This document shows positions 1-10,537 of a stretch of DNA of 64,000 nucleotides, piece by piece. The notes below the pieces were generated by a model. It saw nothing but the letters and a program-made list of their open reading frames with translations, ran no database searches and was not told the DNA's origin. The translations under genes were made by a program, and so were the position numbers. Position 1 is the stretch's first letter; every line of letters starts with the position of its first letter. Source of the stretch: Trichoplax sp. H2 (taxonomy: Eukaryota; Placozoa; Uniplacotomia; Trichoplacea); the NCBI GenBank assembly GCA_003344405.1, contig NOWV01000276.1:1-64000 (forward strand), given 5' to 3'.

Positions 1-205
1 AAGTAGAACTTTAGTAATAGATAATAAGACTCAACTGAATATGACTTAATTAAGAAAAAGCCAGTCCGTTCAGAATCGACCGTCTGCATACTAAAAGTGC
101 CGTCATAGCGAAACGTGTTTGCCGTACTATTTTGCCAAGATGAGGCTGGCAATGTCTGTCCGTCCAAGGGTGATCCGTCCATGTTGCAGCTGCTTTAAAA
201 TGCAT

Positions 206-790
206 AGCACGGTGTCATACCTTAGTATACAGTACTGTACTACTACGGTGCAGTTCGTTATGCGCACTGTGGACATTCAAGTGATATCGCCCAAACTTGA
301 ACTGGTGATACGACAGAAATAATGTCACACAGTCTTTGAAAATGCACAGCACAGTGTCATACCTTAGTATACAGTACTGTACTGCTACGGTGCAGTTCGT
401 TATGCGCACTGTGGACATTCAAGTGATATCGCTCAAACTTGAACTGGTGATACGACAGAAATGATGTCACACAATCTTTGAAGTGATGCCGCGCAAACTT
501 TAAAATGCATAGCACAGTGTCATACCTTAGTATACAGTACTGTACTGCTACGGTGCAGTTCGTTATGCGCACTGTGGACATTCAAGTGATATCGCCCAAA
601 CTTGAACTGGTGATACGACAGAAATGATGTCACACAGTCTTTGAAAATGCACAGCACGGTGTCATACCTTAGTATACAGTACTGTACTGCTACGGTGCAG
701 TTCGTTATGCACACTGTGGACATTGAAGTGATGTCGCCCAAACTTGAACTGGTGATACGACAGAAATAATTGTCAGACAATCTTTGAAGT
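206..790. repeat. Tandem repeat, 142-bp unit, about four copies
   Basis: Four near-identical units, each anchored by an AGCAC(A/G)GTGTCATACC block, begin near 206, 348, 511 and 653. The spacing is 142, 163 and 142 bp; the longer one holds an extra 21 bp near 481-500. Each unit contains a TACAGTACTGTA palindrome and a GAACTGGTGATACGACAG block. Short reading frames that repeat the same peptide across the array are by-products of the tandem structure. The unit composition is more G+C-rich than the surrounding DNA. Function is unknown; the array lies about 0.5-1 kb upstream of RPL9. Confidence 0.9.
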
Positions 791-846
791 TGCGCGACAT
801 CACTTGAAGATTGTGGAACATCATTTCTGTAGCGTATCACCAGTTC
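746..846. repeat. Imperfect inverted repeat (hairpin) closing the tandem array
   Basis: The last array unit has GAACTGGTGATACGACAG from 746. Its near-exact reverse complement, with two extra bases, ends at 846. Inside, CAATCTTTGAAGT pairs with ACTTGAAGATTG. The arms are about 40-45 nt around a short loop near 795. It could mark an inverted, truncated last unit or a cruciform or RNA hairpin; no gene is seen in it. Confidence 0.75.
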
Positions 847-930
847 TTACGTCGTATTGCCCTGAGCCTGGTGAGCCCACCGTCTACTGTAGTTAGTCCT
901 ATTTCCACGTTTGAAAACAAAGAACATACC

Positions 931-1150
931 GTACTGTACTGTACAGTGTACAGTACCTTGCACTCGTTCCTGTGCATACTGTACTGTACACTGGACATTG
1001 TCAGTTGGTCACGTGGACTGGTCCACGCAAGTCAGGTGCAGCATTCGTCATGATCCCGTACAGTACAGTATACTGTACACTGTCAAATCTGGACTGGACT
1101 GTACGGTGCTGTACTGTAGACTCGGGTGCCACTGTACTAGACTGTATTGC
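931..1150. repeat. Array of TACTGTAC/GTACAGTA palindromic motifs upstream of RPL9
   Basis: About ten occurrences of GTACTGTAC, GTACAGTAC or close variants (CTGTACAC, GTACGGTG) are packed into 220 bp in both orientations, ending about 90 bp before the TATA box of RPL9. The same motif occurs in the 142-bp units upstream and, as an independent array, at 13,048-13,240 upstream of AGK. What is seen is the motif density and position; a regulatory role is inferred. Confidence 0.75.
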
Positions 1151-1238
1151 ATTATACCACATCGCCAATCTAACCTAAAAACTGGTCAGAACCATAGCAG
1201 TGAGCAGACTGTTCGAGCACGTTGGCCGCTTAAAATAC

Positions 1239-1298
1239 TATAAAGTCAACGTCGTTCCTTTTTTCCAGCCCTTCGCGTTCATGTGGATTTCGTTGCAG
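1239..1298 (+). promoter_or_regulatory. RPL9: RPL9 core promoter and non-coding first exon
   Basis: TATAAA lies at 1239-1244, followed by a pyrimidine tract (TTCCTTTTTTCC, 1255-1266) and CCCTTCGCG. This matches the 5'-terminal oligopyrimidine start typical of animal ribosomal protein genes. The inferred untranslated exon runs from about 1257-1271 to 1298, where GTTGCAG|GTATGT gives a donor. The intron of about 940 bp ends at TAATAG|CCATG (2238), two bases before the start codon. Splitting 5'UTR from ATG by a first intron is common in ribosomal protein genes. The exact start site is not determined. Confidence 0.6.
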
Positions 1299-2240
1299 GT
1301 ATGTCTGATCCAATCATCATGTCGATATCTTGCCAATCCCAACTACTTTTACCACTAATCATGCTTTTTCCCAGTCAGAATGATTGATTTTATAGTTAGA
1401 TTGACTTATTTGATGTTCAAATGGAGCGATTACTAGTTGTTCGCTTCATCATTTTACCCTTGATGCTTTTGCCTATTTATAAAATGGCTGACCAAATCGC
1501 CACGAATCGTCGTGTTGGTCGACTGTAATTTTGATTCAATTTGGCCAGTTTGTTATGACTTAGTAGTATAGATAGAGAGAGATGATTGTGAATTATCCAA
1601 AGAGTAAAGTCATGATTACTGAAATACAGTAGGCAATTTGGATTACAACGTTCATCGCATTATCATTTTCAACACGACTATGACGATCAGTTGAAATGCT
1701 GTAGACTGGTATACCTAGTGGTACAATAATTGCAACAGGAAATCGTTCGATACCTCTTGATTCAATAACTTAGATAACTTCATATTACTACGACGCATTA
1801 TTTAGGATACATGCGACGAAGATCTTATAGTAGTGTAGAAGAGGAAATAATATGCGATCGCCCTTAGTCTCATACAATCGTAGTCCAATCATGATACAAA
1901 AACGATCAGTTTGAGTCCTTGGATTAGCTGATGATGGTCTGCAATAGCGTAGGATAAAAAGTTTCCCATATTGCTGCTCGATATCAGATCATGGCGGTAT
2001 AATTATCTATTCTTTGTGCTAAATTCATTATATTGCTTAAAATGAATCAGATACCAATGCTTGTGTGGTGGTACTATATCTTCTGCGACTACATTTGAAT
2101 TACGTCTCAGACTCATCAATCATCAACTGCAAACTCCATAAACTACCATTCCCTCATTATCTAACATAAACTATTTTAGCTTAAAAAACTTAAGGACTGT
2201 GTCATTAATGCTGCTATTTCTTTTTAAACTACTAATAGCC

Positions 2241-3373
2241 ATGAAGACCATATTGTCTACTGCATACGTCAAGATTCCTGACGATAGTAAGTTAAAATCT
2301 CAATTGTAGATTCGAAGAATGAACATATTCACCAGTGTTTAGTTATTCGATGCATGGATGGAGAACCGATGTTTTCTTCTAGTCAAATACGCAAATTTTC
2401 AAACTTTGCATTGTAGCCTATCTATTAACGCAAATTGTATAAGCTATGGTAGTGAGTTTGACGTTACAGTGTATTCAGATTAGGATAGAATGCAAGTTTG
2501 ATGCGTTACGTTACTGTCGGTAACTTTCCAAGCATGACGGGAGTGCTCGTTGCTAATTTTAATCGTTTGACATATTTTACAGTTACCATTAAAGCCAGTA
2601 GGCGAAAGATTACCGTCAGTGGTAAACGAGGTACTCTAAGCCGAGAATTTAAACACCTGAAATTGGAACTAAAGGTGATCGGTAAAAAATTAAGAGTAGA
2701 TGTCTGGTTCGCCGACAGACGAGAATTGGCCTGTGTTCGCACTGTTTGCAGCCATATCGAAAATATGATTAAAGGCGTTACATATGTAAGTTCTATTTAA
2801 CGAAGCCACCTGTGATGATGACATTTCAACTTTTCCCTTGAATGCATGGGATAAAATTTTCCCTATATCATACATGTAACGATAATAGTTAAAATCGTAA
2901 AAACAATGATGCTATACGTTGGATTACTGATCCTATACTTAATTTATTTCCTTAAAAGGGCTATCTTTACAGAATGAGATCAGTATATGCCCATTTCCCA
3001 ATCAACGTCAATATTACCGAAGATGGTAAACTAGTTGAGATTAGAAACTTTTTGGGGGAGAAAGTTATCAGACGAGTAAGAATGAGAGATGGTGTAACTT
3101 GTAAAGTATCCCAAAAGCAAAAGGATGAATATACTGTATCAGGCAATGACATCGAACTTGTTTCGCAATCGGGTAAGTAAAATTTACCAACGTTTTCTTG
3201 ATCATCGCGCTAAATTTACTTCATCATAAATTCTTCCTTATTAACTAAAATCATTTTTTCCATTAGCTGCTCTTATCCAACAATCAACGACGGTCAAAGC
3301 GAAAGATATCCGCAAATTTCTCGATGGAATTTACGTGTCGAATAAGGAGACAATTGACGCTATGGAAATTTAA
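2241..3373 (+). CDS. RPL9: Ribosomal protein L9 (uL6), 60S subunit, four coding exons
   Basis: uL6 is a structural protein of the large cytosolic ribosomal subunit, near the factor-binding centre. Coding exons are 2241-2286, 2583-2785, 2959-3172 and 3267-3373, giving 570 bp and 189 aa (human protein 192 aa). All introns are GT-AG and phases agree. Recognition rests on MKTILS at the start, [58 protein letters not shown] and [13 protein letters not shown], all hallmarks of eukaryotic RPL9. The two uL6 folds are residues about 1-90 and 100-170. The gene begins after a TATA box and pyrimidine tract near 1240-1270, and two AATAAA signals follow the stop. The C-terminus is slightly shorter and less acidic than in vertebrates. 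Identification is very secure; the only uncertainty is the transcript start. Confidence 0.97.
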
Positions 3374-3400
3374 GTGTACATTTCGTAATGCAGATTCCTC

Positions 3401-3426
3401 AATAAATGTGTAACGCTTTAAATAAA
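3401..3426 (+). terminator. RPL9: RPL9 polyadenylation signals
   Basis: AATAAA occurs at 3401-3406 and again at 3421-3426, 28 and 48 bp after the RPL9 stop. A TGT/T-rich stretch follows. Standard poly(A) signal spacing. Confidence 0.7.
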
Positions 3427-4609
3427 TGTAAACGTTGTCCTCTTCCTGAGAGATGATATAGTATATGATAGTGTCATGAGAAGCTGGAGGTGCTAAGCTA
3501 ATGTATTTTTATTTTATACACGTACAGTATTATCTTATTAGTATCTTTTGACTTCGATCGAGCATAATGTTTTACCATAGTGCAGTTAAAGATCTTTGTA
3601 GTCAAGTCTAGAAATATGAAAATTACAACAAGAATTGCTATTTCTGCTTTGGATGTGTTCCTTATACTTTATTATTGTGAACTTGGCATTAGCTTATGCT
3701 TAAGACAGGTGGCTAAAATTTAGACTAAAAATACAAGCTCAAGATGGTACAGTAATTTCCCCTTTTTAATGTACTGATACATAATTGAATTGGATAATAA
3801 TTATTACTACAAAAAAGGGGTAGTGGTCACTGTTCAGTAGGGTTAAGAAGTAATCGCTACTGATGTTACTCGTTAGCCGATTCATATTCTACTAATCGGT
3901 TCTCAGACGGTTACTGTAGTGCAGCTTGAATGAACTAGCAGAAAGCTATTTGTGTAACCATTAATTTAGGAGTCCTATTATCGTTAATTGTAAGCTTATC
4001 GGTACATTTTCGTATTTTACAAATATAGTATTTGCACATTACAGCACATTCGTCAACGATCTTCAGAGCATGAAGGCAATGTTGAAATTACTAATGAAAC
4101 TCGTGGAAATTGTCATTTTATATCGTACTGTAATTAAAGTTACATTTCATTCAGAAGTATATGCTTTCGTTGATAATTTACAATTAAAAAGATCATATTG
4201 TAACGTCTACTGCTACATTACAATCGTTAATCTAGCAGCTCATTACTTCGATGTTCAGATAAAGGCCATTCGACTAGTAGTTATCTCGTAGAATATCTTG
4301 TGCATTGTAGGACAAAAATCCAGGCAAAGTAAAATTATACTTACACAAAAGTAAGGTAAACTTTATTGCAGGCTTGTAATTCCTACGATAAATATGCAAA
4401 CGGTATGTATAGTGAAACAATTTATAATATTAGCTAAACCACCTGGACACTCGATTTGAGAATTGTAATAAGAAGCACTACCTCAATTTCAATTAGTTTA
4501 AATTACAAAAAATAATGATGCCAATCCAGCACTGATATTCGAGCTACCAGTTCAGAAATTGTGTACGTATTAAGCGATACATTAAATATAATTTTTTTTT
4601 AACATGATA
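3427..4609. other. Convergent intergenic spacer, no gene recognised
   Basis: A+T-rich DNA between the 3' ends of RPL9 (+) and the first CCDC134-like gene (-). A 73-codon frame at 4070-4291 has no recognisable domain and low-complexity hydrophobic composition; it is taken as chance. No RNA gene or repeat was recognised. Confidence 0.5.
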
Positions 4610-7603
4610 TTAAAGTTCTTCCTTTCGTTGTTGCTCCTTTTTGAAGTCCTTATAGCGATATTTCGGTTGATTATCAAAAACCTATAAAAAAAAGAGGAAT
4701 TGTAAGTTATACACAGGGCTATTACATAATTAGTAAAACTTTTAAATTTGAGCGTGTAAAGTTGTAAGCAGTAACCTCGATACACTTCAATATCGTTCAA
4801 TTTAGCGTAAACGGTTCCAGTATAGTAATTGTAGGCATTTTAAAAGACTGCTAGCAGACATGAATAGCTATGCACTGATCTATTCTTTGTGTTGTGATAA
4901 ATATAACTTATTCTAGACACTAAAACGTTTTAAGAGTATTGAAGAGGCCGATCATCGATATACCACTAGTCCGCAAACAAATTATATAATTATACTATCG
5001 TATATGATAATGCACTTAGTTGGCCTAGTACAACCCCAAATCAAATTTTCATTACGATGTTGTCCAAGCATCCACAGTACTTAATTATACTGCAATACTA
5101 CATGTATAGATGAAATTTTATCACCCTGAGAAATTACCTCTTCCTGCCAGCCAATGAAAGGATTTTGATATGATGCTTCGCGTGGTACTATGCTAAACTC
5201 TTTCGCAGCCTGAATATAATGTCATGAAGATTAAAATTGTTATCATACCGTCTATAAACAATGTCTCATTTCTTGAGATCCGTATATAGAAATGTAATCA
5301 TGCTGAAGAATATACAAGCGACATTGAGTAAAAATTTACTACTTACCACATCTAAAATATTCTTATCCGATTCACTAAGTAGGGATTTAGACTTCTGACA
5401 AAATTCTACAGCCCACTTGAAAGAATCAGAGTATTCTGGATTCTCGCTAATTAACTGTATATGCGAATACAAAGCAAAATGATGATTAAGCTAAATTATT
5501 CCATGCTATATCAATTCGACACACCCCCCCCCCAAAAAAAAATCAAAATTACAATCTAAACTCACGTCTCGTGTAACTTTAAAAATTCGAGCGGCAATTT
5601 CAGAAATGAACAGGGTATTTTCAAAAATTACTGCAATAGCTGAAAGATAATTCATAATATCTTTAGAAAAGTACAAAAATAGGCATAAAACTTGGCCGTG
5701 GTACTACTACATTAGGACAATAGCGTATACTAGACAAGCTAGCTTCCCACAGCAAGAAGTAATGTATGCTAAAATTTGTGATTCTTTAATAAAACACCGC
5801 TTTTTGTGTTACAACTACTAGCTCAATCTCTAACTTTAATGACGAAGCTAGCATGATCGATTTTACAGTTAATCATTATTACATAATATGTACCTCCAGT
5901 CAAATTTTTATCCATTGGCAATGGCATATCTGATGTATAGCCGGCTTCATCCACCGCCTTTTTCAATTCTGTAAAACCCTGAAAATAAATACAGTAATTA
6001 AATTAAGGTAACTGATGAAAGCTCGTAATGCGGATTATCTATGTAATGACATCAAGATTTTATCGTTACCAAAACTAGCCTGATATTAAATCTAACTACA
6101 ACTGACGGAAAATTAAAGCACTGCTTACAAGATATTTATCGAGTCAATGATGGTAGTAATTAAATACTTTACTCGACGGATGTACGGTCATGTATATGCT
6201 CAAAGTAACTATTTCAAATGCAATCAACTCTGTTAATACTAACTCTTTTAGATGGCTAATTAACGGCATGCCTATTTTTATGCTATTATTTTCAGGATTA
6301 AAGTATGAAACACCTCTACTAAAATCAATAGCATTAAATATTAACTAATTAATGGTATCGTTATTATATTAAGCTTTAAGGTAATACGTACGATCAAATC
6401 GATATCTTTAATTTGGCTGACATTTTGATTGTAATTATTTACGTCGTGATTAATTGTACGTATATATTCTTAATGCTATCTCCAAAGTTATGACATTCTA
6501 GTTAGCTATAAACTACCTTGACGCTAGTATTGAAAAGATATTGAACGTAGGTTTTCCGATCATCTTCTAGTTGGAGGCTAGCAATTATTTTGATTCTTTC
6601 AAATTGATCCTTCCTCAGTTCCTCAATTTGCTCTTTAACTGTATTAGAGAAATGTAAATAATGCAACTGTTGATAAGTATACAAAAAAAACATTCATTTC
6701 TCATTATAATGCATGTAAAATTAAGGCATAGATAGATGTAGGCCACATTAGTATCTCCTGAAGAAGCAGAGTGAAAAATTAATTATATGGGCTATTTTGC
6801 GAATTCTATCATTGAGTTACCTACACCTGGAGATAAATCTTAATGGCTTTAATATTAAATTCACGTCTATCATTACATAGCAATAAAGAGTAGTTAATTT
6901 TGTTCATGTTCTATCAATCACAGAGTTGGGTGACGGATGTTTAATTAATTAATACTCTGTTTACAAAAGGCGTTGCTAAATGTAACATACGACTGGAATC
7001 GAAATGTAAATCTTTCTCGTTTTCGTACATTAGCAACTTTTTTTATTGCCAGGAAGCATTCTAATATCCATTACTGCGTTTGATTCACGTAGCAAATAAT
7101 TCGAACAGTAAAACGTTGAAAAAGCTGAATTATTTTAACAGTCTCTTCCTGCAACCGAGTAAGATACGTAAATAGATATATTCTGCACATAAACTACCTT
7201 GAAGCCAACTTTGTAGACAGAAAATCGTACCGTATGCAGCAGGCACATATTAGTATGAATATGAAATGCACGAGAAAGAAGTAATTGTACACTCATCATT
7301 AGCAAGATCATAGCCATTTAATAGTCCCCAGCGAATTGAATTTTGCTAATGAAGCTTGTATAAACTTTTAATGTATTCGCAGCTAGTAAAGATTTTTCTA
7401 GAGTGCTCAATATAAATTATAAAAATGCCCATCATACTGTACGTATACCTACATTTTTTAACGATATCTTCTGGTGTATCTGCTGCCTCTGCCGTGCTTT
7501 GATCGGATTTTTCCTCCTGTTTCTCTTCCGTTTTCTCTTCTCCGCTAACAACTAGTGCCATTACGATGAGTAAAAAATAGGAAAACTTCCAGACTGACTT
7601 CAT
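4610..7603 (-). CDS. CCDC134-like ER/secreted protein, diverged tandem paralogue ending KEEL
   Basis: Seven coding exons on the minus strand: 7603-7453, 6638-6517, 5978-5894, 5639-5566, 5454-5347, 5209-5138 and 4681-4610 (684 bp, 227 aa). All junctions are GT-AG and phases match. The protein opens with a signal peptide (MKSVWKFSYFLLIVMALVVSG), then an acidic Glu/Lys/Gln linker, then the CCDC134 core: an exon with LRKDQFERIKIIASLQ, one with GYTSDMPLPMDKN, the FENTLFISEIAARI block, the WAVEFCQ block and a VPREASYQNPF segment. It ends in KEEL, an ER-retrieval-type tetrapeptide. Exons 2-5 have exactly the same lengths (122, 85, 74, 108 bp) as in the neighbouring gene at 10.5-12.7 kb, so the two are tandem duplicates; this copy is the more diverged. 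Human CCDC134 is a small ER-luminal/secreted protein; a role here is inferred from homology. No start-site element was located. Confidence 0.85.
5523..5541. repeat. Poly(C)/poly(A) homopolymer junction in an intron
   Basis: About eleven C followed by about nine A lie in intron 4 of the CCDC134-like gene, 25 bp from the donor site of exon 4. A similar C-run next to an A-run occurs at 38,132-38,153. Length is likely variable between individuals or prone to sequencing error. Confidence 0.7.
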
Positions 7604-10537
7604 TTTCTTTAGTTCAACTATAAACTTCTCGTCAAAGATGGATGATTTTACTTGCTGTACTTGATAAGATCACTTTTGATCAATTAGAGTGTACTGTATA
7701 CGGTATGACAAATAATTCAATGACAACGTTTCCAATCACTGCGATCAACTTCAATCTAAATTATCTTTAATCAATTGTCATTCAACTAAGATTCAAGGCA
7801 ATTGAGTGAGTTATTGGTGGTCCTCGCTGCGAACTCGTTCTTTAAATAGCGATCTAGGATAGGTAAACCAATATAAGTTAATTAATTTTTGCGCTAGGCC
7901 GCCAGACACAATTGTCGTTAATGTAATTCAATGCAGAGACATCAACGCTGACCACTTGTCGGGTTGTTGGGGCTATGACAAATAGATGCAACTGTGCTCA
8001 CAGCAGCATCAATGACTATTTATAACAAGCTCCAACTAAAGACAGGTTAAAATTCTATTCAATCGACTACAGAAATATGAATGATGTCCCAGGAAATTTT
8101 GTCCCGAAAACGAGGATGTCTAAGTAATCATGATAGTATTCTCAATAGCCATATTTACCATAACAAAGGCCTAGAAAGAAGAATCTTTACTTACAATGTT
8201 TACCTACGGACTTGATTATCAAGGACAATAAAAGTTCTCACCAGGAATGATATTGTTATGAAAGTATGAGAACATCCAAATTCAATTATCAATGGAGGAT
8301 ACAACAAAGCAATAGCGATTTCGACAAATAGAAATTACAACTTCCTTCCTATTCTCTAGAACTAAAGTATAGTATAACTACAGAAAATAGTGACACAGTG
8401 TTGAAAGTCGCGTAATCCAGGGTAATTTACTAGTTAAAAATAATGCTTAATCTATTATTCGGAGCGCTATATGCCGACTCTTGCACGACAATGCATTACA
8501 ATTTGCAGCGATGATCTTAGCCAACTGAAACAGTTGGATACATTTTAATACGCGTTAATTTCTGATTGGCCGATAGTGACATTTACAATTTACAATTTAA
8601 TGGCTATGCTAAAAAAACAATTTGGATAACTCTGTCAAGCTGTCGGTCCACGTTAGAAGAATCAATTCATTAAGGCCCAAAATGATAGCTATAAATCGTA
8701 GAGAAAAAATGAATATAAATTTGTTATTAGGATGTTATTAATCATCACTAATTGTTATTACATCTGGCAGTACGTAATAAACGACTACAATAATGCACAT
8801 TCTCCCCTTGTAATGCACTATAGAGAGGAAATTGGGGAATAACTCTTTTCAATGGGGAACTTTTACCAGTTATAAATGGTAGAGAAAATCAATTACATTT
8901 GTTAACTTTTCTTGAATTGTAATAATTTCAGTTGGCAGTAAGAAATGACCAATAACAGTAACTAGAGCGGAATAATAGGCCGTAACAACGTCCATTCCTG
9001 TCTTCTATAATGAAGATAATCAATTTGGCAATAGCTACCTTTACTGTCACTACACTTAAAAGAATATTAGACAAATAGTTTAGATGCTAAATTACTGTAT
9101 CAATGGATCCTCAATGCTACACTGAATATTCTTGTCCGCTGTACCAATTACAGTAGATAAAGAAAATTTGGGCATATTTAAATTAAGATTACGTACATTA
9201 TTTAAACGTGTCTTTATACGTGCTGCATCTAAGAATTATTGAAGTGTATACTAATTTACAAAAAAATAATAAAAACATATATGATAGTCTATCTAAGGGA
9301 TCCTGTTGAGGTATATTCTTGTCTACTGTGTCAATATAATATGAAAATTGGTTTTATCCACTAAGCTAAAGTGAATAGGGAAAAATGTAGTACACTCATC
9401 CCCATCCCGTAGTAATTATTCTCAAATACTTATCATTACTAGTCTAGGTTGATGTAAAAATGGACAGAAGTTATCCAGTCCTAGTGAATTTAGACTATAT
9501 TATAGTGTTTTCATTATTTTTTTTTAACGAACATCTTTTGAAGACGGTCACGCTGAAGCCGTGCGTTTATTGCTAATTGAGAGTGGATTACATGATTAGC
9601 TTATAGATAATATATATCCGTACGTACGGAAATAAATGTAATATCGATACAGATAATTATTATAATACCGTAATGATATAAGCTGGAACAATCAATTCTT
9701 TCAGCTTGTAATCATAAATAAACTAATTATGTATCGATCGTAATCTCGTAACAATATATAACCAGGTAAGGGATTAGGCATGTTTAGATAGAAAGACAAG
9801 GGCATTGTTCATCTCTGGCAAAATATCATTGCTACAATAATTGATTGCTTCATCTAGAGGCAAATTTAAATGTATCATTAATGATTGATGATGTTATTTG
9901 CTATTTAATTGTTTTCTTATTTCCCCGTAAAGTACGATAGAGATCATTTATCCTTGACATAAAATAACCTTTGATTCGACACTCACTACTTCACGTGAAC
10001 AAATAAGCATGTAGTGAGGTATATTTTTATTCATCGTTTTAATAATTTAATTAGTTCGAATTTAATGTAGGGGTTTATTCATATATTGTTGACTTTATAA
10101 CTGCAGATCTTCCTTAACGATGGATTACTACTGCATAATAACCAATACAATGGATTTTTTGATCGGACATCACTTGGTTTATTGCGCGATATTTCTCACC
10201 GATTCAATAACTGGCTATGTTATACATGATCAGCAGAGCATTATAAAAGATCACAAAAGAACCCTTTGCTTATCAGCGTATGAGATATTAACTGAATTCA
10301 CCATTATTCAACACGTTAAATGTACTTTGATAAATTCTGACAAGTTCATCATGGAAAAATGGCACATAGCATAAGGCAAAAGAATTTGCCTTATTCTTCA
10401 TGTATCTTTCGATACAGTATTAATTCTGCATATTAATACTGAAAATAATACAAAGAGAAAGTTTCACAATCGGATTTAAAAAATGTTACACGCTGCAATA
10501 TTAATTATATTACAGTCGTGTCAGGAAAATTATATAT
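7604..10537. other. Spacer between the two CCDC134-like genes, with a degenerate duplication
   Basis: A+T-rich DNA without a convincing gene. It includes the promoter of the downstream CCDC134-like gene (just above 7603) and the 3' flank of the upstream one. A diverged direct repeat is visible: 8686-8795 and 8867-8953 share TATAAAT(C/G)GTAGAGAAAA and a later TGGCAGTA block, offset about 180 bp. A weaker pair (GGATCCT...TATTCTTGTC) occurs at about 9106-9140 and 9298-9330. An 84-codon frame at 10,120-10,374 (+) has no recognisable domain. Confidence 0.5.

Noticed and set aside
206-790. CRISPR-like array
   Set aside because: Units are 142-bp whole-unit tandem repeats without unique spacers, in eukaryotic sequence.
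215-840. Repeated small protein frame across the 142-bp array
   Set aside because: The repeated peptide comes from the tandem DNA units and changes frame or ends between copies.
2813-2930. TGATGATG C-box-like and CTGA D-box-like sequences in RPL9 intron 3, suggesting a C/D snoRNA
   Set aside because: The two boxes are about 110 nt apart, the flanks do not form a terminal stem and no D'/C' pair is evident; host-gene context alone is not enough.
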